Positions 35,395 to 47,139 of a stretch of 64,000 bases of DNA are shown here, in pieces. The DNA comes from Orbilia blumenaviensis. Taxonomy: Eukaryota; Ascomycota; Orbiliomycetes; Orbiliales; Orbiliaceae. The translations under genes were made by a program, and so were the position numbers. The stretch's first letter is position 1, and each line of letters opens with the position of its first letter. The notes beneath the pieces were generated by a model. It had not been told where the DNA came from. It searched no databases and saw only the letters and a list, made by a program, of their open reading frames with translations. The stretch lies in NCBI GenBank assembly GCA_036872755.1, contig JAVHNS010000007.1, positions 1,736,001 through 1,800,000 of the forward strand, in the 5' to 3' direction.

Positions 35395-37348
35395 ATGACA
35401 GCCACCTCGGAGACAACGCCGTTAATTCAGCACCACCATCACCACCACGAGCCCCACGAGCCTCATCACCCAGAAGAAGATATCGACCCACTCCCACAGC
35501 CTCCAATCGATGCAATTCACAAACCACAGGACGAAGAATCACTCGATGAATACCGCTCCGATGTCTCCCTCATCGCCGTTTTACCCTCCCTCCTGGTCGG
35601 CGTCTTCCTCGCCGCAATGGATAACATGGTCGTAGCCTCCATCTACGGCCGAATCGGCTCGGACCTCAACCAACTCTCCCAAACCAGCTGGATCGCAACC
35701 GCCTACCTCCTAACCACCACCTGTTTCCAACCATTATATGGTAAACTATCGGATATATTCGGACGTAAAGCCTGTTTATTATTCGCTTATGCGACCTTTG
35801 CGATTGGAAGTTGCTGGTGTGGATTGGCGAGGAGTATGGATGAGCTTATTGTTGCTAGGGCTTTTGCTGGGATTGGAGGTGGGGGGATGACGGCTTTGGT
35901 TTCTATTGTGGTTAGTGATTTGGTGCCGTTGCACAAGAGGGGGACGTGGCAGGGATTTTTGAATGTTATTTATGCTACTGGGGCTTCTTCTGGCGCACCT
36001 TTGGGAGGGTTGATGGCTGATGGGGTTGGTTGGCGATGGTAAGATCTTTCCATTTCTATATACTAGTACATACAGATGCATAATTAAAGTGACATATGAG
36101 AGAGTGTGTGGGAGCTGACTATGATGTAGGGCATTTCTGTTCCAGACACCAGCCACTTTACTCGCCGCCTTTCTGGTTCTTGTGAACCTAAACATCCCAC
36201 ATAGACACCCCGACGCTAACGACAGAACCACCTGGCAAAAGTTCAAGCGTATAGACTTTGCAGGCGCGTTCACCCTCGTCCCCGCGGTGCTCACACTCCT
36301 AATCGCTCTCGATCGTGGAGGTAATATCTCCTGGTCCGACAAAACGGTTATGATCACAGCGCCCATTTCCGCCGTCTTATTTATTTCATTCCTTCTGATC
36401 GAAGGGTTTTATGCATCCGATCCGTTTGCTCCGCCAAGGATCATATTCGACAGAGGTTTGTCATCATGTTACGCTGTATACTTCTTCAGCATGGCCGGAT
36501 TTTTTGCGATATTGTTTTACCTCCCTTTATACTTCCAAGCAGTGATGGGTCTCACGGCCGCCGAAAGCGGGCTTAGGATGCTACCGGCTATTATTGGCAG
36601 CGTGAGCGGAAGTCTGGGGAGTGGGATAGTTATGCAGAAGACCGGGAAGTACTATATCTTAACTACTGCTTCATACGTTGCTATGGTGTTTGGATGTGGG
36701 TTGTTGGTTCTGTATACTGGTGTCGTTGGGAGGAATTTTACGGCTATAGGATGTGGATTGGCTATCACGGGGCTTGGAAGCGGGTCTGGGATTACTACTA
36801 TTCTTGTGGCGTTGATTGCTAGGAGTGGGAGTAGAGATCAGGCGGTTAGTACCGCGGTTAGTTATCTATTTAGGAGTTTGGGGAGTGTGGTTGGTGTCAG
36901 CGTGGGGAGTACGCTGCTGCAGGGGAGTTTGAGAGCACAGTTGAGGAAGGAGTTGAAGGGTGTGGTTGAGAAGGGGGAGGTTGAGGAGATTGTGAGGAAG
37001 GTGACGGAGAGTTTGGAGTATCTGAAGGAATTACGGCCTGAAGTTAGAGGGATTGTGGTGGCAGGTTATGAGGGGGCTGTTAGACACGTAAGCCTTTTCT
37101 TTTTTTATTTATATTATATTCATTCCTTCTTTCCATTTATTTTCTTTCGTTTGATTTGGAGATTGAAGCTGACTGATCATATGTGAGGATAGCCATTTGT
37201 GATGTCGTTCATCTGCTCGATTCTGACCGCTCTAGCGAGCTTATTTGTTATCGAACAGTCGTTGAAGAAGGATAATAAAACCGCGCCGGCGAGTCCTTCG
37301 GATAGTGGGGATGATACAGCCAGGCAGGAACAGGAGGAAGAGTCGTAA
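35395..37348 (+). CDS. MFS transporter, DHA2-type (vacuolar basic amino acid / drug transporter-like)
   Basis: Three exons, 35395-36038, 36130-37087 and 37193-37348, encode 585 residues with matching phases (donors GTAAGA and GTAAGC). The cytosolic N-terminus is unusually histidine-rich (HHHHHHEPHEPHH, residues ~14-26). Membrane segments start near residue 60. Signature motifs of the major facilitator superfamily are present: LDxxxV-like MDNMVVASIYGRIG in helix 1, GKLSDIFGRKA in the loop between helices 2 and 3, RAFAGIGGGGM, and the antiporter-type GAPLGGLMAD. Overall it resembles the fungal Fnx1/Vba branch of 14-helix transporters, which move basic amino acids into the vacuole or export drugs. 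The substrate cannot be read from sequence. The third exon supplies the last helix (PFVMSFICSILTALASLFV) and a short acidic tail. Without intron 2 the protein would stop at 37186 and lose that helix. Confidence 0.9.
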
Positions 37349-37890
37349 GCTTACGGCATGCGTACATCTTTGATATCACGTACATACATAATTGGTACTA
37401 CATGCCGGGGGGTGCTCCTAGCTTTATGGGGAGCATGCATATGCATATGTGCTGATATGTGTGTAACACGGGCCAGCGGAATGTACTGGTGGTACCAAAG
37501 CATTACTTGCCGAAGGGATTTGCAGATAGCTTGTATTTCAGTTAGTGGAGCGTTACTTTACTGTTTTCTAGTGAGAGGGGCTTGCTTGGTTACAATGTGA
37601 CCTTTTTTTATTATGAATTCGAATATCAACTGTCTCCAAACTATGGCTATCATGATCTAGAGGTATCGGTGTGTTGTTGTGCGCGTTATTTCGGTGGGCG
37701 AGAACGTAGATGTCTGTGTAACGTTAGTGGATTCGATTCTCGGTGAACCTGAATGTCGCTGATATGGTCTCTTGGATCCATTGTTCTCTTATGTAGGTGC
37801 CATCTTCGCGGTATACCTTGTGGGGTATCGTTATTGATCGATCGGGCCGATTGTTTATAGAGCGGCACCATGTCGATACATCTCTAGCTT

Positions 37891-37914
37891 CCCGGATTCG
37901 AATTCGAACCCGGG
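37891..37914. repeat. 24-bp near-perfect palindrome
   Basis: The sequence reads CCCGGATTCGAATTCGAACC then CGGG. It equals its own reverse complement except for one mispaired position. It resembles two T-arm boxes head to head, but no tRNA can be folded around it. Confidence 0.75.
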
Positions 37915-39654
37915 CCAGGCTGCCTGCAGATTGACCTGGGTCCCATTGGTTCGGCCTGTGTAACCTTCCTGGTTTAGTAATACCTGATATCAAGGCGATG
38001 CAATATATCAATGGTCGTTTCGATGTTAAGATAGATATTTGAGTTTGGATTCCCGCCCTGAAGTCAATATTAACTCGGCCGTCGACGGCTTCTGGCCCGT
38101 GCTTTCTCGCTACTACCAGATTTTAGGTTTTCGCGTCTGGGGGTTCCCGCCTGTGCATGCTTGATATTGAGTTTTGCCTGATATCTTTACGCCTGGACCG
38201 TGCGAGGCTGGGTCGACTGTTCTATCGAATATAATAATATACTACGTAATATATGTAATATCGACCAAAGGGAACGCGCGAACACTGCCGATTGAGCAAT
38301 TGAGCACCACCCTTGACACTTGAGAGATAGAGAGTCATTATACTGGTGAGTTCCAATACCCTGGCATCTTCACATGTTCAATTGTGCCTTACATTTTAAA
38401 TATATTCCATGATAGAGCACACACGGTACGTCCACGACATTTAATATACCCCAGGCCGGTCGGTGGTCTGATACACATCACCCGTTCCCCTACAGCATAC
38501 CCATGCACACCAGCACCGCAGGATGCTCACTAGCAGGAACCTTGCGTCGATGCTACATACATGCTTCAGGGCCAACTAAGCTTCGTTCGTGCTCCTGTGG
38601 GTCTCTATCCAGACCCTTGGGACCGCCGTCGACCTGTCGTCCATATACACGAGTCAGGTCCTCGCTTGTCAACCCTGCCACCTCGCGCAAAAATCCCCGT
38701 TTCAGCTCTTGGAATTCTCCTCCTTCCCCCTTCTTTTCCCCATCTGCTGACAATTTTTCCCATCTGCTGTCCTCCGAACCCGAACCACAGTCCTACTGCT
38801 CCTTCTCATCTCCACCGATAGTCTGGTTTGTCATGCCTTAACCTGCTATCACGCTGCTAATTACCGTAGCCGCCAGAATAACCTTTTTCCACCCCTTCCC
38901 TTCCGCTCGGGTCGTACTCACTCACTCACTCTCTGTGCTGTGTGTGCATGATTCGTGCACCACCAAAACCGGGGAAAAAAAGAAGAAGAAGAGGAAACCA
39001 CATTTTTGATTTTTCTCGTAAGGCCATTCGGCGGACCCGCAGTAGACCCTGTTGCTCGTCTCCTCCTTCCCTTGTTTCATGCAACGGGCCACCAAAATCT
39101 TGACTGCTTGTTTTGGGCTTCCGTAGGCGGCCCTTTTAGATCACACGCCTGCTTGTCTTATCCACAACCCCGAACTCTTTTTCTCCACAACTCTCTCTCA
39201 CCCTCTCGTGTACTTCTCTACTCTGTGAGGGGGGGAAAGGCGTGTCGCGCGCAAGACATCCTGGGGTTTGGGGCAAATTGATTCCCCTTATCATTTTTCC
39301 TTTTTGATCTTTTTGTCACCTCTTTTTTTTTTGAAAACTTTCCATTTCTTTTTTGGGGTATCTTGTGCCTTTGATAGGCTAGGCATCTATCGCGGAGAGC
39401 CTCGTAATTGTATTTTAAATCTTGATCATCTTTTTTTTTTTTTTGCTGTTTTGGGAAATTCTCGACTACCTTAAAGCAATCGAGGGGCTTCCCCACCAGC
39501 TAGCTACCCGCTGCAAGTCGCTTCCCGACCCACTACCTCGGGTGGACCAAAGGAGGTTTTCACACTAAAAAAAGGTATCGTCGAAAAAGAAAAAGGAAAC
39601 CGGCTAGGGTTCCCGGATTATTTGCGGGTCACAAAAACAGGAATTCAATAAATA

Positions 39655-39728
39655 CCCCTCTCTTCAATCGTCTCTTTCTCTTTCTTTCCTCTTTTTTTTT
39701 TTTTTTTCTTTTCTCTTTTTTTCTCCCG
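39655..39728 (+). promoter_or_regulatory. Pyrimidine tract immediately upstream of the bZIP start
   Basis: About 70 nt are almost only C and T, including a run of more than 15 T, and end at the ATG at 39729. Such tracts are common in fungal core promoters and leaders near transcription starts. The assignment as leader is inference. Confidence 0.5.
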
Positions 39729-41615
39729 ATGGGTGACTCTCCATACCTCCATTTTAAACGCAGCGAGTCGACCGAAGACGTTGTTTCCGGCATTCATCAG
39801 CGTCTACCGCCATATTCCCCACACGGCTCCGATATCCAAGATGACCTTAGCGGCGAACAATCGCCCACAAATGGGTCGATGCTCAACCCGTCCGACTCGG
39901 GCCTTCCGAAGAAAAAGACCCGCTCTAGAACCATATCGAGTCTGACAGCCGAACAGCTGGCACGTAAACGAGCTCACGATCGAGATGCCCAGCGTGCGAT
40001 TCGCACTCGTACCAAAAACCAGATTACGACTTTAGAATCCAAAGTCAAGGAGCTTGAGAATGAAAAGGGAGAATGGGAGTTTAAGACTTCTGAGCTTAAG
40101 AAGGAGCTTGAGAATGCTTTGGATGCGTTGGATAGTATCAAACGGAACGGGATACAGCCGCCGCCGGTGCCTGGGTCTACTTCTTCGTCTGGGATTATAG
40201 CGAGGCCTGGGTTGGCTTTGAGCAGTAAATCGCCGGTTAGTGTTAGGGCTGAATCTGTGGGGCATCCTGGGTATGGGGAATCAGAACATGGGAGTGATAG
40301 TATTGCTCTGTCGAATAATGGGAAGGATACACCTGCGGCCATGAGTCTGGATTTTATGTGTCATGGAGGGTTTAAACCGAATGGATACCGACAAATACAA
40401 GATCAACCATACGAATACACGGCTCGAAAACGGTCATTAGCGGATTTAACAAGTAGCGCATCGAGTGATGGTATGTATCTCTCTGGTTACCAGGTCGTGA
40501 GGAATTGTATGTGCACTTTTCTCCCGTCCCCCTTTTATTTCTTGATTTTATATTTTCATTGCATACTTTCTTTTTTGGTATAACTAATACTTAATACTAT
40601 AGTTCAAGCAGAAATCCGCCGACGCATCTCTGGCGCTCAGTCGCTACTCACTAGCTCGCCGGTCTCAACGGTCTATTCAATCCCAAGTGTTCAATACCCA
40701 GGCACATACTGCGTCCGCGCGAACGGGCATTGGGAAGTCATGCCGCGCCATCTACCGCCTACTTGTATTCTAGACCGAGTCTACCTCGAGTTTTTGGAAG
40801 AGCAAGCTCGGCTACACCGTGTTAACGGTACGCCTTTATCTGTGCTTGCGGGTCCGCCGCAGCCGGATATTACATTTATTGTCAGCCCGGGGTCTAGACC
40901 GCCTAGAAACGGGTTGACGCAGGTTATGGCGGCTATTGTGGATACTTTTGGGGATTTGGTGCAGCTGCCTGAGAGGGTTGCTATTGTTTATGTGCTGTAT
41001 ATTTGGATGAGGGTTTGTTTCCCACATTTTTTCTTGACTACAGAGCTCATATTCTGTTGGCTATGAAGAAAGCGGGTACACTTTGCTAACTCAATTGAAT
41101 TTTTTCAATGTGTAGTGGGCTATCAATCCGACGCAGGAGAGTTACGACAATATGCCGGAGTATATCAAACCCCGCCCTTCGCAGCTGTTTACAGCCAGAC
41201 CAATCTGGTTTGATCATATGCCATGGTACGTTCCCCAACACCTTCCTACACACTCGGAATAAAATAAAATAACCCAAGAACTAACCCAACATTTAAAAAA
41301 AACAGGCCAATGTCCCGCGACGCTATGGCCAAACACCCCGAAAAATACAACAACACTGAATTCAGCATTCCTTACACTGGAACCCTGTCCGTGAACTGGC
41401 CATACAATCCCATGGAAACCGTGATGGAACAGTCACCCAACGAATACGTGATAAATCCGCTATTCGAAACTCATATTAGAGATCTGGAGAATTGGAGCGT
41501 GGGTAGTAGGTTCGCGGAGTTATATCCCGATCTGGCACCGCATGTGAAGATTGTGGATCATCCGCCGGGGAAGAAGTTTGATATGAGGATTTTTGATGTT
41601 GGGGTTGTTGGATAA
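39729..41615 (+). CDS. bZIP transcription factor with DUF3425 domain
   Basis: Four exons, 39729-40506, 40603-41012, 41116-41225 and 41306-41615, encode 535 residues with consistent phases. The N-terminus is acidic and Ser/Pro-rich. A KKKTRSR nuclear-signal-like patch lies at 61-67. The bZIP region spans about 78-140, with basic part ARKRAHDRDAQRAIRTRTKN and a coiled coil (LESKVKELENEKGEWE). The C-terminal half (from about residue 300) matches the fungal DUF3425 region: LPPTCILDRVYLEFL, HRVNGTPLSVL, RVAIVYVLYIWMRWAINPT, RPIWFDHMPWPMSRDA and NWPYNPMETV. The Asn that is nearly invariant in classical bZIP basic regions is Asp84. As far as I recall this is common in the DUF3425 group. These factors are fungal-specific and mostly uncharacterised. 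Targets here are unknown. Confidence 0.92.
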
Positions 41616-44600
41616 GCCGGGGTTGTGATGATATGGATAGGGAAATTCGAATTGGAAGGGGGATTTTGTTGGTGGCGGCAGTGTTAGAGATCTTTTCTCA
41701 AGGTACCCCTGATACCTAGCTAAGTTTGTGTGAAAGTTCGCTGAATTTCAACGGGAGAAATGTTGGAAGTGGTTATTCGGTTGTCTGGGTATAACGGCCG
41801 GACACATAAATGCGGTAAAGTTGTCTGCACGGGTGTGTATTTCTTTCTCAATCGGGATGTTTGATGTGCCTTATTCTTCCTTGTTTTTTTTTCTATTCTA
41901 TCCTTTGTTTTTTCTTCCGCTTTTTAGTCTGGAGTTCTATGGTGCGACAGTTCTGCTCCCCCCTTTTATATCCTTCGGAAAACACCATCTTTCTGTTTTC
42001 TTATTCTTCTATCTATTCTTCTTGTTAGAAACTCCTTTCGTTAGGGAGTGGTCTGGCGATTCGGTTCGCTTTCCTGGGATTTTTTATTTGGTTTATACTC
42101 TTCGTTCTTTTATTTCAAGCTCTAAATTTTCAGCCTATTACTTTTTTCTATTGTGCTTTCCATGGAACGTTGTATGTAACTTTCTTCCATTGGGAGCCTT
42201 TTGCGATTTTTTCTTCTTTCATTATTTATTCTTCCTCGTTTTTTTTTTTATTTCTTTCTTTTTGACGTGGGTTATGGGACTTTGGATACAGTGCTGCCCC
42301 AGGTCTCACTTCTTCCACACCTATCTAGGGTGTATATCCTTTGAAGATAAGCTGTAGCAGCGAGTCTTTGGGATTTTATTAGAGGTACTGGAGGGTGATG
42401 GAATCGGGGGAGTTTGAACGCCAGGGATGGGGCGTGTATACTACGAGAATGGAGCTTACTCTATATATTATTATCATTATGATTCCTATCACTTTTCTCT
42501 CGCTGTGGTTAATATGTGTATGGTTGTGTGATTCGAGTTGAAGTAACCGGGATGGGCAATTGTGGTCATTAGGGATGTTGATGAGGATCTCGAAATGATT
42601 GAGACAAAAGGGTTGGCTAACTACTTGTAATTGGTTTATATGTTGTAATGGCGTAGGGGCTTAGTTATTATGGTAATGGAATTTGGAGAAAGGGTTGGGC
42701 TTTATGTGCCGCTATACATTTCATCGAAGGGGGTTTTATGCGCGCTTCTCTAACGGGCCCACGGGGCTTGGAATTCCGGCGCGTCCCTCTGACAGGCAGT
42801 ATTCTCTGACACTTAAGTCGGTTCAAGAGTTATATTGTCGGTTTTGGTATTGGAGTTACCCTTGGTTAGCTTTCAAGCTCTTCGAATCTACGAGGTACTA
42901 GCTTTAATTTTAGGTAGCGTCACTAGTGTAGCTGAGGCTAGAGCTTCGAGTAGGTGATATTAGCCTAAGTTTTAGCTTTCAAGATATGGGAGAGTGTTAT
43001 GAATATTGGTGTCAAAGTTGATAATGTAGTTTTTTACGGGTGGCTTGAAGAGCCGAGGGGTTCGGCATCTGTAGGCTTGCATTGCAATTCAGGCAAAACG
43101 GGAACGAAAATGCTGCTAAATACAAGGTATTTTTCTTTTCTCTTGAGCCCGAGCTACTAGTTTCTGTGGGGCAGGTTTAGTCGACCCCACCGGAGTTTGA
43201 AAAAATAGTTGTCTATATTACAAACTATGGGGTGGAAATACCAGTTTCGTCTCGAATCAACGTCAAATGTGCACCACCTAATTATTGTGGATTTGGCCGG
43301 GTGAATTCAATGTGAGGGGTATACCCCGGGGCCGAAAACACCCCTGGTTGATTCGGTTGTGCGTTCGGATAAACGACCGGTGGATGTGAAGGACGGTTAA
43401 GAAGCAATGCAATGGAACGTTATCCATGGATTTGACTTGGAGGACTTTCCATGGTAGAGCTTTGGATTAGCCGGTTACTCTGTATTTTCTAAAGTCCCTC
43501 AGATATTTTCCCTTGGAGTCTCTCGAAGGGGATTGCGCGTGATTATAAGGGTGCTTGCGAGGTTGGGGATGTGTTGAAATTGTGATACTTTACTGAAAGC
43601 TCATTGGCTAGACAAAACCGGCTAACTGGTTTGGGTGGTCTAAGAGTGCATACATACGGACAGCTGTTCCTTTTTTTTTGAATACCTGCTTCTGCTACCT
43701 TCCTTCATTCCTTTCTTTCTTTCTTTCTTTCACGACTTAAATTACGGAAGCACAGGTACCACCAGACCCGGGGCCCAAAGTCGTGTATCTCACAGCTCCA
43801 GCTCCGGAGTGGAATATCCTTACATTTCCTGGTGAAAGCGACCTCTGAAGAAGAACTTGATAGGCCCCCAAGTTTCTCAACCTGGAGATAGTATTATCCT
43901 CCAAGACCAAATTCAGATTCAAGATGCCCCCCAAGTCAAACAGAGATAGAATTAGAAATCTATTCTCACCAAGATATAGGTGTCAAAACAGCTAATACCG
44001 AGATCGAGACATCAGTCGATGCCGCAGCGCCACAGCGTAGGCTTGGGGTGAAATCTTTGTCCCGACTAGATAGTGTACCACAAGAACATGGCCTCGGGCA
44101 ACCACAAAGAAATAGAATAGAAGAAGAGGAGGAACAAAAGGTTTCACAACGTATCTAGCTAAAAGAAAAGCTCTAATCAATCGATGGCGTGTTCTGGTCC
44201 GCGAGAGAAATCGAAAGGCCTACCATCGGAATAAATCACTAAAGCTATATAGTTGCAAATTGTAGTGTTAGCATGTTAGATTTGAGCGATTCTTGCCTGA
44301 CGTTATCCATGACCAGATTCCGACTTGGTATTCTAATATTAAACCTATGCAAAAACATACTAAACAGACCTCGATAGAGGTTCGATAGCTGAAACTTACA
44401 TAATCATGACCTAGCGGCGCCAGGGGATACCATGGAACAGATATGATCAAACCCTTGGTTGAACTCGGCGATCCGACAACTAATGCTAGAACCCTCGTAA
44501 CTAGCTATATTAGCCGGTATAAAAAATGTGGAATTTCTCCGGGTGTTGCAATGTGCTGAAGCAGAAAATGGCAAATGCTGATCTTCGTGACGAGTTATGG

Positions 44601-44888
44601 ATATAACCGATGATGCCATGGATAGCCTAGATTATGGGGAAGCAAAAAGTATAAATGGGTGCCTTTGAGACTGTTGCAAACATATTGTACTCCTTGTACA
44701 TAGCTATAACTCGTGGTTGTACAAGTGTAGGTGTAATAGCTAGGCCAGCTGTGTTGGCTTGTAATTACACTGCGCCGGTCCTGGTGAGCGAAAACAACGC
44801 AAAGCTTACAACAATTTGCGTCTTATTCTGGATCTGAGCCTACCTCCGGCGCTTGAAAGCCTTTAACTAGGTAGGTAAAGTCTTCAAT
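41616..44888. other. 3.3-kb intergenic region between bZIP and GH43 genes
   Basis: A plus-strand open frame of 178 codons at 41821-42357 is almost entirely Phe/Leu/Ser encoded by T-rich DNA. I take it as 3' UTR or spacer rather than a gene. Minus-strand frames between 43737 and 44619 have weakly protein-like stretches but no domain or clear splice pattern. No RNA gene is seen. The proximal promoter of the GH43 gene lies at the right end. Confidence 0.5.
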
Positions 44889-46967
44889 ATGTGGAGGCTG
44901 GTAACATTTATTTCGACTTTAGTGGTCAGCATTTTAGGTATGGTTATTCTGTATATTCTGCCATTCCTATATGTACTATCTATAATTTTGATAATATATC
45001 TAACCGGGTGCTGACGGTTGATCCTTAGTTTCAAATGTAAATGCTTTCCGAAACCCCATTATTCCGGGCTTTAATCCAGACCCGAGCATTATCAGGGTTG
45101 AGAATGACTACTTCTTAGTTACTTCGACCTTTGAGTTCTTTCCTGGAGTTCCGGTTTATCATTCTAAAGACCTGTATGTCTGGCTTTACATTATCACCGA
45201 AATCATAATCTGGCGCATAATTAATGGATATTGACGAACATCTGCTAAATATTCATCTATAGAATTGACTGGACATGTATCGGCCACGCCTTGAACCGCC
45301 CTTCGCAATTGAACATGCGCGGAACTGCGCCTAGTGGCGGTATCTTCGCGCCAACGTTGAGGTATCACGAAGCTTCAAAAACTTACTACATGATCACAAC
45401 CTGGTAAGTATCGAACCTAAACAAATATTTATAAATTCTACCGGTTTTATAAATTTACCTAATCCTATTTGTTTTTTTAGGTTCGATGTTATCAGCCCAC
45501 CGGACAATACGACTGGGACCCCACGGTCAATGTACGTTAGTACGAAAAATATTATGGATGAGAACTCCTGGAGCGATCCGATATACGTTGACCAGTATGG
45601 ACCCCTTTATTTTGTATTGCCCACGGTCTTCGAGTATTTGAGGTTAACTTTGTCAAAAAAAGATGGGGTTTTGATCCAGACCTCTTCTTTGATACTGACG
45701 GCAAGACATATCTCACAGCTACAATGGGCTCCGGCTTCATAGACCCGGATTCCGGGTACTTTGCAATCTGGATTACAGAGATAGATCTTAAGACTGGAAA
45801 TTCTTTGAGCGAATCCCGCTACTTCTACCGCAGCGAGCTACCAATCAACACCCCTCGTCTTGCCGAAGGCTCTCATATCTACAAATTCAACGGAACATAT
45901 TACCTCCTCACTGCTGAAGCAGGTACTGAGGTTCAACATCGTGCCATGTGGCATCGGTCAAACTCCTTACACGGGCCCTGGGAATCTAGCCCGTACAACC
46001 CGTTCGTTTTCAATGGCCGTAATCTCTCGCAGCCGATTTTATCAACCGGTCACGCGGATATCGTACAAACACCTAACGGAGACTGGTATGCCGTCTTTCT
46101 TGCCACTCGTCCGCAAAACCCCACGAACTCATCTGGCGTCCCGCAACTAGGACGTGAGACTTTCCTAGCCCCAGTGACGTGGAAGGACGGCTGGCCAATC
46201 GCGAATGGGGGTAAAGATATCACCTTTGAAATCCCAGGATTGTATAACAAGCCCCGACCAAAGGTTTGGCAAGACCATTTCTGGAACGGGGAGTATAATG
46301 GTTTCGCAGATCGTCGATATTACACCCAACGAACCCCCACAAAAGTATTCCATAGCTTTACAGCTAGAAGGGGCTGGTTGAGACTTTATGGAAATGTCTA
46401 CACCCCGAGCGACCGACAGACTCCTGCGATGTTTCTGAGGAAGCAAGAGGATATTAATACAGTCTTTAATACGGAATTGGAATTTTATCCCACTAACGCC
46501 AGGCATAAGGCCGGCGTGACCGCGTTTCTGAGCACTTGGATTCATCAAGATATAGTCATAACTCTTCATCCGCAAACCGGTAAGAGGGTTGTAGCGGCAA
46601 CGACTCGCACTGGGAAAGAGCCTGTGGCGAAGACAACATACGTAGAGATCCCAGAAACGGGAACGGTTAAGCTGTGGATCAAATGCGAGGCAGACAAATA
46701 TACTCTGGGGTATAGCTTAGGACACGACAGGAAGGCTACTTGGGTGGCTAGTGCGGAAAGTAAATGGATGCAGAGTTATCCGTCTGGATGGCAGAATTTC
46801 GTAGGCACCCATTTGGGTGTTTATGCGACTGGTGATGGTTTACCGATTTTAGTCCCTGCGGTGAGTTGAATACGTACTTGAGCTCTAACTGTGGAAAAGG
46901 GGTGACTGATTATAAACTCGATTCATAGGACTTCAAATGGATTAAAACGGAGGGTGGAGACTGGTAG
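44889..46967 (+). CDS. Secreted glycoside hydrolase family 43 (arabinofuranosidase/xylosidase type)
   Basis: Six exons, 44889-44937, 45029-45173, 45263-45403, 45481-45594, 45663-46860 and 46929-46967, encode 561 residues. Every intron is GT...AG and in phase. Residues 1-22 ([20 protein letters not shown] plus NA) form a signal peptide split by intron 1. The five-bladed propeller follows: [13 protein letters not shown] with catalytic base Asp34, [51 protein letters not shown] with the modulating Asp154, EGSHIYK with the likely acid Glu218, and [15 protein letters not shown]. From about residue 330 a second beta-sandwich domain typical of GH43 enzymes with a C-terminal concanavalin-like module is seen ([10 protein letters not shown] onward). 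Likely substrates are arabinan or xylan side chains; exact specificity is not readable. It is tail-to-tail with the GH78 gene, 172 bp apart. Confidence 0.93.
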
Positions 46968-47139
46968 AGGATTGGTGTTATTGTAATATTGTCGACATGC
47001 GTGTATGTATATGAATTACTTGACTTGGGTGGGAGGAGCTGTAACGAGACTATGTGGTACGATACATGTGTCGGAGAGCCTGTAACATCATTTAAATAAA
47101 GATTCGATTCGACATTCATTATAACTTATCGGAGCAATC

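Larger units (their letters stand above)
37349..39728. other. Intergenic region and long 5' leader of the bZIP gene
   Basis: I found no gene here. It contains a 24-bp near-palindrome at 37891-37914, and from about 38880 a long pyrimidine-rich and homopolymer-rich stretch with T runs at ~39327 and ~39430. It ends in a C/T-only tract directly before the bZIP start. This is probably promoter plus a long 5' UTR. Several short upstream frames exist but I cannot show they are translated. Confidence 0.5.

Noticed and set aside
37880..37960. tRNA gene on the minus strand suggested by GGTTCGAA
   Set aside because: The box is part of a palindrome. No acceptor stem, D-arm or anticodon arm can be folded at the right spacing.
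41821..42357. 178-codon plus-strand open frame rich in Phe, Leu and Ser
   Set aside because: It comes from T-rich DNA downstream of the bZIP stop. There is no domain, no signal of selection, and composition explains the length.
43737..44619. Chain of short minus-strand frames upstream of GH43
   Set aside because: The first (start near 44619) has a fair look, but no donor/acceptor set joins it to the others with a sensible product.
44681..44735. Weak similarity to 52607-52690 (TATTGTACT...CTTGTA...TTGTACAA)
   Set aside because: Both are AT-rich with self-complementary TTGTACAA words. Matches are short and gapped, so chance is likely.
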